From Sinonovacula constricta (Eukaryota > Mollusca > Bivalvia > Cardiida > Solecurtidae), in contig CM017570.1 of NCBI GenBank assembly GCA_007844125.1, positions 49,219,036 to 49,283,035 of the forward strand: a stretch of 64,000 nt of DNA, in the 5' to 3' direction. The first letter of the stretch is position 1. Each line of letters begins with the position of its first letter. The notes beneath the pieces were generated by a model, which searched no databases, had not been told where the DNA came from, and worked only from the letters and a program-made list of their open reading frames with translations. The position numbers and the translations under genes are program-made. Below, piece after piece: positions 46,740 to 57,623 of this stretch.

Positions 46740-47734
46740 GCCTCGGTTTAATGCAGCTTGTAACATAAGAGTGATTTACGCTATTTGTGCATGCAATGTA
46801 GAAAAAAACAAAATCTAAAAACAGGCGCGTGCAATGACAGTAAATTTATGTAAACTTGAAACCACATGTGTCCTTTTCATGCCACATATCCAATTTAAAC
46901 AGTTAAGGCATTTTGAGTCAGTTCTAAGTCATCATGTTGTAGATCATGATGAAAGGTAACATACATCGCTAGACAAAACTGTATTTAAGCACGTTAACTA
47001 GTGAAGAGACTTGTTAAATATCGTAGTCGGAACTATTTTGTTATATGTTGCATCGGAATGACATATTTTGACGTCTTTTCTATTTTAGTAAGGAGTGGAT
47101 CTGAATGCATTTCACAGCGGGGTAACACAATATAGGAAATGTTTGTTGCTTAAGTACTTTATCAACGTATCTGAATGACGCAGTTCACAACCATAGATCA
47201 TCGTAGTGTTTAAAACATACAAAATTACAATTTGAAAGAGGAAAATCAAGGTCACATCTCAAAATCAAATGAAACATGTGGCAAAATCAATGTTAGAGTA
47301 GCTCGTGGATTTTCAAGAATACAGATATATTTATAGGATGTACCTTTATCTGAGTAGTAATCATGTTGTTGAGCCGAGGCGAGGACAGATCATAAATGTT
47401 CAATTATCAACGACACACAAAGATAGTAATGTCAAGAAAGAGCATTCGGCTAATTGCATTTTTTTTTTCTTTTGTCTTTTGCAACCTGCTGTTTAGCTCA
47501 ATGTTGTATTTTATATCGACCTTTGTCCAATGGTTTTAGCAACCTAGAAGAACTTCTTTATATTTAAAGTATATTCTGGTAATTGGTACTTAGTAATGTC
47601 TTAGTAGGTATTGTAGCATATTACTTAAACACTGACGACATCAGTTTATATCTTCTATTTTATTTCAGAGAAGGAGCGAAATACGTACATACCAAGTAAG
47701 TATACTTTTCGTTGTCTCTTAAAAATGGTTATAA

Positions 47735-47807
<73 letters not shown>

Positions 47808-48260
47808 GGTCTGTTTCCTTTCTAATATTTTTAATAATCATAATTCCGTAACACTTTATATAAACACGACATAAGTAGTGTAACTTTTTGTCACTGGCTA
47901 CTTGTCCGAAATGTCCTTATGCAACATTATTTAAATATTACATAGTAAGAAATGCTAAGTTTCAAGGTCGATTGTAGATTGAATATTTGCGCCATTTTGG
48001 GGGACAATTGAACTTATTTGCGTTTATCATCCATCTATAATTTGTGTATCTCATTGACTCATGTCCATTTTTATCGTTTAGTCAGTTATTGTCTTTTCAA
48101 GTTTTACTATAGACCGAAATTGACCATTTTATGTGAATTGTGAACCTCCACACTCTATAGATCATTTGTAAGCGCCTGGACATCAACAATATATATTTTC
48201 TGTTCGATAAAAAATGGGAGCACATTGTATAATAATAAAGAACAAATATTAGTGCTACAC

Positions 48261-48346
<86 letters not shown>

Positions 48347-48650
48347 TACATACATATACAGCGATATTTACAGCAACCTATCTTAACACGTTGTTATATA
48401 AAAACAAACCATGACGCTATCTTCTTGCGTACTTCTTGCGTAGTTTAAGACTTTTTTGACTAGAAAATTATCATCGGGATCGGGCCCATTTTCGTACCGC
48501 GGACCATATAAATAATAAGAAAAGTCATTGATGCGAAGCATCAAGGACGACGCCAAATATGGAACATGTAAATATGTTAAAGCATTATAGAAGCAAGTAA
48601 GAAGACATATGAAACGTTATGGTTTTTATTTTATAGTTTTCACTAACTAT
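46740..48650 (+). repeat. T2-type array unit b (with an intact microexon)
   Basis: It matches 17.45-18.54 kb in order: the gtgatttacgc block, taaatatcgtagtcgg, acacaatataggaaatg, gctgtttagctcaatg and the microexon. After the exon it holds two (TA)n tracts (about 47737-47803 and 48265-48341), the 16.48-kb type repeat (about 47930-48240) and catgacgctatcttcttgc (about 48410). No polymerase insertion. Confidence 0.7.
47669..47695 (+). CDS. Candidate microexon T2-b, 27 nt, peptide RRSEIRTYQ
   Basis: Between tatcttctattttatttcag and gtaagtatacttttcg, both strong splice sites. Open in phase 0 and a basic peptide. The flanks belong to the T2, not the T1, sequence family, so there are two separate classes of microexon-bearing unit. 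Confidence 0.65.
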
Positions 48651-48671
48651 GAATCACCAGGAAAGAAATGT

Positions 48672-49315
48672 ATGTATTTTATGTATTTTGGGTTTTACGG
48701 CACACCGACACTTGATAGGTCATACGGCACCGAATACATTGAAGTTTAGCGACAATATAATATTATCAGGTTAAAATTAAAATACGTGAGTAGAAATAAA
48801 GATCTATCGGGTTAAAAATGTGAATGATGAAAACAGGTTAATATATTAAACAGTTAAAATGTATAACGTTAGCATTATAAACAATTTAAAAATTTACAAC
48901 TTATTAAGAATACCAATCTCGTTTAGAAAACAAACAAGCTTAGCATCGGATACTGTCGTAAATAATTCGTATATGTTATTGACATTAAAATATTTAGACC
49001 GAATATGGTCTGTGTCAATACAATGTAGTAAAATATGATTAACTGTAAGAGGTTTCTGGCAAGGAACACATTCAGGTTGAACTTCTCGTTTTAGAAGATA
49101 TGAGTGAGTTAATCTAGTATATCCGATGCGACAGCGGGTAAGAGCTATGTCTTCCCGCCTACTTTCTCTGCAAGTAGAGATATTGGCACCGACGTTAGGT
49201 TTAATGGCATGTAATTTGTTATAAACAGTATTATTCCAACTTGTTTGCCATTTGGTTAAAATATATCGATTGATAAGTGGTTTAAAATCTGTGTGGGGGA
49301 TGCAAAGATCTGTCT
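48672..49315 (-). mobile_element. 5'-truncated RNase-H-type LINE, short copy with 12-bp target duplication
   Basis: On the minus strand this is the last part of the same LINE as at 59.7-62.5 kb: from TDLCIPHTDFKPLINRYILT to CVPCQKPLTVNHILLHCIDT and a stop at 48894, then a 3' UTR ending in ggttttacggcacaccgac-type sequence and tgtatttta. The 12-mer ggaaagaaatgt flanks it at 48660-48671 and 49316-49327, a clear target-site duplication. Truncated inside the RNase H/C-terminal region. Confidence 0.85.
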
Positions 49316-49329
49316 GGAAAGAAATGTGC

Positions 49330-50030
49330 AAAAATAGATATGTAGAAGAAAGAAATGGCACAGTTATTAAAATTACCTATAAAACTAAAGTATACATGAC
49401 TAAAATGCATGTTGCAGCAGCCTTGCATTACACAAATCACTGCTGTTCAGTAACCTCATTCCCTAAAAACACTTTAAGCATAATTCAAACTATTTTAGGT
49501 TTTAGACTGTTTTGTTGTAATAGATAATCTCACTTTATTAACATGCAGTCCGAACATCGAAGGACGTACCGAGAAGCGTTCCTACGTCATGTTTGAATAT
49601 GTAAGGGAGGGCAAACCAAGACAACAACACAATTTCTTTTTTCTGACATGTTTGTGTAACAGTTACAGGCACACAACAATAAAAGCAAAAGTTACATACA
49701 AAAAGAACACCGGTAACCGAATCATTGCATGTATTTAAAAAAAAAAAGATTAATAAAATAAAATCCTCAAACAGACATTCCCCTTTTGCAAATGTCAATA
49801 GGCATTCCATATATATGCGTCGCGCTTCAGCGCGTTACCAATGGTCGGAAGTGTGGGTGAGTTAAATTGACTAAAATACCGTCTTTAGTTTTTTAGATGT
49901 TATATAGCTTTCCTATGTGTAAAATATACTTCGCCGTTTAAAACTGTTTCGAAATCAAAGTGCCTCCATTTCAAAGAGTTTCTAATTGTAACATAATAGT
50001 GGCTTTACGCTTTATGTGCATGGATTTGGA
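49330..50030 (+). repeat. Host segment shared with 21.03-21.42 kb
   Basis: The text with gaatatgtaaggg, aacagacattcccc and ggcattccatatatatg, then cttcgccgtttaaaactgt and gtgcatggatttgga, parallels 21050-21410. No gene recognised. The match ends at about 50030, at Polinton-3. Confidence 0.6.
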
Positions 50031-52435
50031 TCTGCTGTTTCGTCCAACTGTTACGTCTCCTTTGGTGTCAGCGGAGTTCTCTCCTGAGGCGTTTCCATTC
50101 TTTTATATTGTGTTTTCCGTTGGCCTTTAAATTAAAAGTGCTTAACAATGTTAACATGGCTGTAAATGGTGTTAATTACATGTTCTTGCGATTTTATAGT
50201 TCACAAACGGCAGTGATTAGCGCCAATTGGGAGCACGATGCCTTCTGGCCAGTTGTAAGCATGCGTTATACCTCATTTTACTGAGAAGATGACACGCGCA
50301 ACCAGGCTCCATACTTTTGTCTTTCATTTTCGCTTAGCCCTTCGATCTGATCTGCAGTATGGCTTTTTTCGACATGGTCAACTAGTCACTTTCCAGCACA
50401 CCCCTATGACTCCTAAACTTAAACAGATGGTGAACTCTGCTTTGCTGCAGCCGAGGAATCGTCCATCGCTACCAGAAGTAGTCTGTTATTTAGTCGAAAT
50501 CCGCCCAAATCTAGTTCATTATGCCGGCACACTTTTATAGTAGGTAAACAGCAGAATCCAACAGAACAGAACATCAAGATGCCACAAGGAGAACACAACA
50601 AAGCGCCGGAAATGAACGCAACAGCCCTGAAAGTATCAGAAGAGTACAACAAATGCTACGTAAAACGCCAGGATCAGCTATGACAACGTCTTTGCTGGCC
50701 TTCATATCAGCTTAAATAATATAATAATTATATAATAGTATAGCAAGTATGTTGATCTATTTTTAAAAGCAGTATTGTGTGCTTTGTCCGGACAGACTGT
50801 AGCCGGACCATGGTCCGTTCGGCTGCTGGCAGGATATCATTCTCAATGAGACACTGCTCAACGAGTCACAATCCTTCAGTGAGAAAGGGCGTTCCATCGT
50901 ATCTGTTCTCTCAGTGCCTTGAGAACAGAATGATATTTTTGGAAGAGGACCCAGACCGAGACACTGGCATGTCTGCCACTGAATGTAAGCTTATCCACAT
51001 TTATTTTCCTTAGTCATTGATTTGCATGCTCTGCAATCACGGAAGCATTGGTTTGCTTTAAAAAGTATTGAAGATGGAGCGCTGGTAATCGCGCAAACAG
51101 TCATGGGAGTTGAGGATGTATACATCATCGTCGGTACATATCCATACCCGCTCGTGAAAAATACTATTGTGTTTGAACAAGGCGTATAGGATGTCGATGT
51201 GATCGAACATGCCGATCTAATCAGTCGCAATCAAATCCTACGCGTAGACTATTTCGCAAAATCCGTTGCTGCGCAGATGATAGCAGAGTGTGCGCTCTTC
51301 GATAGACCAACAAATGACTTGGGTGAACCGAACATTTTCCAGGTTAATCTGCGCATTATTGATGTCGAGTAGATAAAATTTATATTCAGACCAGGTGGTG
51401 TCTGTTCGTTTATCAGCTGAATCGTCATGTCGTCCCTTCTATTCCATTATCTGTGCGCAGACTATTGCCATAAAGACCGTCATCGTCAGTTGTCCGAAAC
51501 TAAAGCTGTGCTGACTCTGCGGGGTGATGTTGGCAATGATCTAGTTCAGTAGACAGCCTTCTTCGAGCGTTTAGCTGTGAACAAAAGACTTGCTTCTTGG
51601 ATCTAACAAGAAATCATGTAAAAAGAGGTCTACATGGCTAGAATCGGCTTCAGTCAACACTAAGGCTATTTCATACCAAATAAGCCGAATTCGTGAATTA
51701 ATGAAAACGCTTCTGGAGAAAGACACGATCATATCTTAACTCATCAGATCCTTGTATAGGGAACAGGGATTATACGCGTTTCGATCTTGACATGCATGGC
51801 AATAAGCATTATTGTCCTAGCTGACACCGAAGTCGGTGGTGCGCCACCTGCTACCAGCCCTCCTGCCAAGAAACAGCTTAATACTCTCGCCACCATATTG
51901 ACAGAAAATGCCGCTCCTCCTGCAATTATTGGAGGCATTGTGTGCTGGCTGTTGAATGTCACCAGCAAAGTGATAGTATGACTTGCCGAAAACAAGAGTA
52001 CGTTTATTGTAACACTGGTATATCTGCTGCAATTCGCTGTCACAGATTTGTTGATGAAGTCAACGAAACAAAAGAAAAAGATAGGCCAATGACTGCGACG
52101 CTATCAACTATGAGCGCCGTTTTAGGGCCTTAATGTTGTGAGTATAGACGCTGGCAAGACCGATGGCCGCATTGCTTCCACAAGCGGCAGGACCATGAGC
52201 ACAGAAATTGAGAAACTCCTCGGACTCGGACCCTGGATCTGCCCGACCGTGGGACTTCAGACCGATCTAGAAGCTGCTTATACAACTTGACCGGCTCCTT
52301 GCCAAAAACTCTTCATTGGGATTCCAGCAAAATTTTGGCTGTGGTGAGCGTCAGCGAGTGTGTTCTAGAACCACGAACATGATATGTGTTTCCAAACCAA
52401 GAATTTAGACACTTACACATGGCAATATATCGAAA
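50030..52435 (+). mobile_element. Polinton-3: third Polinton-like fragment, strongly decayed
   Basis: The host match ends at gtgcatggatttgga (about 50030; compare 21410) and T1 sequence resumes near 52440 (cccgtagtgcctcgccgtat; compare 38960). The block between is richer in GC and in coding-like frames. Its right half contains a relative of the Polinton-1 coiled-coil/membrane protein. The left half (frames at 50289-50540 and 50777-51013) is not recognised. Confidence 0.5.
51003..52130 (+). pseudogene. Decayed Polinton-type genes, including a relative of the 4.7-5.8 kb protein
   Basis: First a frame reading QSRKHWFALKSIEDGALVIA and VMGVEDVYIIVGTYPYPLVK, with stops, to LFDRPTNDLGEPNIFQVNLR (about 51340), unassigned. 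Then, from about 51700, LEKDTI and REQGL on the way to a proline/alanine-rich linker and TENAAPPAIIGGIVCWLLN (about 51900-51957), which parallels the REQGITVVSILT and AIPGIIGSVVSWLLS parts of the Polinton-1 protein, and finally FVDEVNETKEKD. Several frames are used. The sequence is diverged enough to come from a different Polinton lineage. Confidence 0.4.
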
Positions 52436-52439
52436 ATCT

Positions 52440-55390
52440 CGAAAAACGTCCCGTAGTGCCTCGCCGTATATCACTAATTGCATTGCAATACTGATATGCT
52501 ATCTTAATTCGTGTCTGCTTGTAAGTTTGAGCAACCAAGTCGGACCATATTACCGACTGACCGTTCCAAGGCCGTAAATGTCTTGGCTTGCATGTGAATA
52601 CCATTGTCATCTGCCTTTTCAACTTTGAATGTTGACAGAATGTATTAAAATTAATAAATATTTAAAAGGTAGAATATAAAAAAGCGTTCAGTATCATTGA
52701 TGTAATTTCTAGCTACGATGGTTGGGGTGGTCAATTGAGCGCATCAGGTTCAATATATGGAGATATATCAATGTATCAATGTATCAATGTATAAGACTCA
52801 AATTGATATTATCATAACTGTTCGACTTAATACGAATATTCAGCATGTTCTAGTATATCACATGCTGTTCAGCACAACGGTTAAATTATTTTCGTCCTGT
52901 GTCTATTGGTTTTAAGACGCCAAGACACCTTTTTAATTATAATAATACAGTAATTTTGGCATGTTCCCTTTTGTATGAATTTGTTTAGAAAGCACATACT
53001 TTTTGTTTTTATAATTATCGAAGAAAATAATGAGCTAATATAAGCTGCACAATTATTGCCATTTTTTTTATTTTGTTTGAGATATAAAACCTGCGCGTCA
53101 TAATTTACATATATGAATACACTATGATAGGAATGAATAAGCTTTCTATAAAAAGTGCAGACTATTATTGCTATCAACTTACAGTCGTTAACTGTATTGG
53201 TTCAGTCAAGATGATATATTTAAGAAACTCGCTTAATAACTTGCGCTCAGTTGTTCTTAAATATACGTAACAGTTGCAAACCTATACACGTTGTAATGTC
53301 TCACCAACGTCCGTCGCATATATTCTTATAAATGTATTTGTATGTATCTCGGTCTAGTTTCATTATACGTGCATATATGAACCGCATTTCATTACGTTTC
53401 CATACATGTAGTGCAATGAGCGGTTTCAAAAGCTATTCGTCAGACTAATATGTTGTGTTCTTTTATGTTTCAGCCTATTGTTCCTCCTCCTCCGGTAAGT
53501 AATCATTTCCGTACCGTAATGTTTTGCAAGCATTTTATTTTATCTCGGCCCTGACCTTTTCTTTGTACTTTGGTTAACAGATCCTGATGGGATCACAGGA
53601 ATACAAATTTGTTAAATAAATGCTAACAGCTATGAAACATTAAAATAAAAATACCGTAAAAATCTATGTTTTATGTTCTAGTTTGTGCCATTTTTTAATT
53701 TATTTTGCAATCCAGAATTCTGAGGTTCAAATAGAAACTATTACATCACTCGTATACAATTTGGACGTTATTAATAACTTAGCAATTTTGGCACTAAGAG
53801 TACGTCATCGTCATGACATGAACAATTTTGTTTCACATTGATATGTGTTCGTTTCACTGCATGCGTTTAAAATCCCTCTAAACCTGCGAGGTTGGAGCTT
53901 TAAAAAAAAGACAGGTTTAAGAACCCCAGCCGAACATTTGCTGACTGCCAGTACCAAAGCGGCATCTCTTGGGTTTATTCTGTTCTATAAAATGTCTCGT
54001 CACAGATGTGTTTTAACTTTTTTAATGAACAGGAATTGAACCATTGTCCTGTGCATTGTTCATTGTATATTGTGTTCATGTCTCTAAAAAACAAATACTG
54101 CTTGTAAATGATATTTCATATTTCAACGTTTACTAAATAACAATAATACAATCGAATGTATACTGCGTCTATAACTTTAGAGTTTGTATATAACGTTTTC
54201 TTATGACATTTAAATTTTCTTGACAGTCACTGACACACATCGGCACTAACGGTCAGTATTTCTTTGACCTATATGCCATATACATGGATTCGCTAGCTCA
54301 ATTAATAACTGGATAGGTTAACTAACTGACATAATTGCCTAGCGACCAGAAAATTTATGATTTAAAATTAATTTTGATGCCGACGCATTTTAGCGAAAGG
54401 CTGATTTAGGCAATTCAAATTAACTTTGAGCAATTTTTAAGACACATAAGCGTACTGGTAACCAACCAAGACAAAGTTTATGGAAAATCATAAAAATTAA
54501 TCCGATATTTGTCACTTTGCATCGAATTTATAAAGTTAAGCAAATATCAATAATGGCTTTGTTTGTTGTTGTTGTTGTTGTGTTTTTTTTGTATTTTTTG
54601 TTTGCCTTTTTAGTGTCCCTATCATTTCTTTCCATATTTCAATATTATTATTTTTTTTGTTACAAAAATGCTCTGAAAGTCGATTAACGGCTGCTTTGTG
54701 AAAACTTTTTGGCAATCCCTTCTATCAGAAACTCAAAACTTAATAGAAAAGACGTTAAATAGCAACGTTCATTAAAGGTAACTCCATTAAAATAGCACGT
54801 AGAAATGTTTCAGTCAGTCATTAAAAATGCACAGATGTCATTTAAGTAGTCTTTATGCTTCTTAATTATCTGCAGACATATAAAATATAACGTACACATT
54901 CAATCAAACAGGCAAAGAATCAATAAATCCGTCAGTTCTGAATCAATAATGGACAATATAATATATACATGGCTTAATAATACATATAACGTTTAAATAC
55001 AATGACCTTGAATGTTTATAATGTCAATGGAACTGGTAAAATCCATTTGGAATAATTACCAATAAGAAATTAAGTGCAATTCCCTAAAGAGCAATAACTG
55101 GGAAACTAATTTAATAAATGCATATAATAATAAGAAGTTTTTGATATGTTAAAAACAGTTTAAATGTATAGGCATACATTCTTACCAAATGTTCGTGAAA
55201 CTTGTGAAAAATGTCTATTACAAATGGTCCAAACCATACGACGGTTTAACTTTACCTTGACAAAACAATCGTAACGTCGGAAGGGGCGTACAAACGAAAG
55301 CAGAGAAGTGACGTTCCCGAACACGCCAATTTAAATAAACGTTACAAAGCAAACGCATTCCGAAAACAAGTGTTAAATAAAAGAATTACA
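52440..55390 (+). repeat. T1-type array unit f
   Basis: It joins the T1 pattern at gtgcctcgccgtatatcac because its start was lost at Polinton-3. Landmarks then follow in order: accgactgaccgttccaagg, catacatgtagtgcaatgag, the microexon, ggtttaagaaccccagccg and gtaacgtcggaaggggcgta. It is the close partner of unit e. Confidence 0.75.
53474..53494 (+). CDS. Candidate microexon T1-f, 21 nt, peptide PIVPPPP
   Basis: Between gttcttttatgtttcag and gtaagtaatcatttccg. Open in phase 0; a proline-rich peptide coded by repeated cct/ccg triplets, unlike any other exon in the array. The last 400 bp before it and the first several hundred after it agree with unit e. Confidence 0.7.
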
Positions 55391-57378
55391 TGTATTAACA
55401 AGACGTGTTTTCGCTATAGTATCATTAAACATGATACAATTTAAAATTCTATCTAGAATCTTACACATTATTTACACTTTGAAATACAATAACGGACTAC
55501 ACCATGTGCTTACGTGTGTAGATGTGTAAAACTATTTGAATTTCCATAAATAGCTCAATATTTATAACAGAACATGTTTATGATTGCAACACTTCATTAA
55601 AGAATGAAGACTTCTGTAAAAACGTGTGACCGAAATGTGAATAATATTCTCAAAATACCTTTCATGCAGGTAATGAAAATGATAATATTCTTTATCGTAT
55701 TGCATTTCTACTTTATATACAGCAGCACATGATTTATATGTAAACTATTTTATAAAATGTTAATGTTTTATAAGTGATAGTTTAATATCTCAGTTAAGCA
55801 GGGCATTGAACCTTCATTAAAACAAAAAGTTTAACTATTGTCCGACCACAGGTACCATCTGCATGTTAGTGATATATGTGTTTAAGAGAATTATTTGTTG
55901 GCCATAAGGATTATGATGCTGAATACCATTCAATAAATGAAATATTTCAGATTAATGTTTACATTTATTGAAACGGCATGAGCTTTATCAATTGAATATG
56001 TTGATCGAATGTTGTTTTGATTAATATATATGGATTTTTATCATTTGCTGGTTTAATACAAAGTGTATTTTAGCAATCGATATTATTGTTCCCGGACGAC
56101 GTATGCAAGTCAAATTAATGTGACGTCATGTTTATGATTAGTTCTTTACGGATTGCTTTTCTCAGCATTTCAATTAATAAAACAACACAAAATCACCAAT
56201 TAATATGCATTTTGGTACAGAGGATACACCTAACCAGGCGTCTATGAAAAATCACACATTTTTCTCTTTGTGCAATTTTCACCATTTATTGTAATTGGTC
56301 CTTCTCATACTTTGTTAATAGATTCTGTTTCTTAAAAGTTTCGCTACGTTTCCCGTAGCACGTTATTTAAACTCGGCATACGTAGTTTGTCATTTTGACA
56401 CTGTCTACTGTCCCGTACGTCGTTTTGTAGATTTGTATTAAATGTTAAACAGACATTCATTTGTAGATGGGACCGTATTTAAGGACGTTAATTCGTGAGG
56501 AGACATGGTAAATATCGTCATCGGAACTGTTTTCTCGTGTGTTACTTTTGACCGACACATTATCGACGTCTTTTGTCTTTTAGTAAGGAGGGTATCCGAA
56601 GGCATGTCACAGGGAGATGGGACAATATAAGAAATGTTTATTGTCTCGGTACTTCATCAATGTATCGGAATGACACATTACAAAATCAGAGATCGACACA
56701 TTACTTTAAACATGCAAAATATCAGTTTGAATTAGGAAAGTCATCGTCACTTCTCAAAATCAAATAAAAATGTGGTACATGTAAGGTTCTTAAGATCAGT
56801 CAAAATAAGAGTAGCTCATGGATTTTCAAGATTCCTGATACATTGATAGGATGTATATTCACACGTGCACTTAGTTTATTGAAGATCCAAGTGTAAGAAA
56901 GAACATCAATGTCACATTATCAACAAATTCAGTGATACTATTGTCAAAAAAATCGGATAATGTCAAATATTAAGCATTTTATTTTGTCTCTTACAACATG
57001 TTGTTCAGCTCAATATATAAATTATTATCGCCCTTTGTTCAAGGATTTTACGACACTAGCACAGCTTGTTTATATTTAAAATATGTTCTGGTAAATTGAA
57101 CTTAGTTGTGTCCCCGTATTGTAGTATATTTATTAAGCACTTACGGAGTTTTCTATGGTGTAAGTGAGGAAAATACATTCAGCATGTCATCGTCAGTTTA
57201 TATCTTATATAAATACAATACCTTCTTCAGAAGTTTATGGATTGATAGTACTAAAACAATGACCACTGATTAACTACGGGTGCAGCAGACGGTCCGATCG
57301 TAATGCCCTACGAGGATAGGGGTCGAGCCGCACTGTGCGTTCCGGCTAGTGGATATGCAATACCAAAAATAATAACTT
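55390..57378 (+). repeat. T2-type array unit, copy D, cut by a LINE
   Basis: It matches 42.23-44.33 kb, including acatggtaaatatcgtcatc (56502) and the gttcagctcaatata start at about 57001. Similarity ends in ccaaaaataataacttcatt at about 57378, just before a (TTA)n tract that is the 3' tail of the minus-strand LINE. The polymerase remnant of copies A-C would begin just beyond this point. Confidence 0.8.
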
Positions 57379-57623
57379 CATTATTATTATTATTATTATT
57401 ATTATATACCAAACTTCTTAAGCACTTTTTTCATGTACAATTAACACGTTCAAAAGTATTGTACAGTGTAACCACAAAGATAATACAATATTTAAAAACA
57501 GATTAAAACATAGATATTGCTCAAGTCGTGATTTTAAAATTATTATTTTAAAAATAAAAAAGATAAATAAAATACAGGTAAGACTTAAGAATTTGTTAGA
57601 AAGCGACTCTGGTTCAAAAATAA

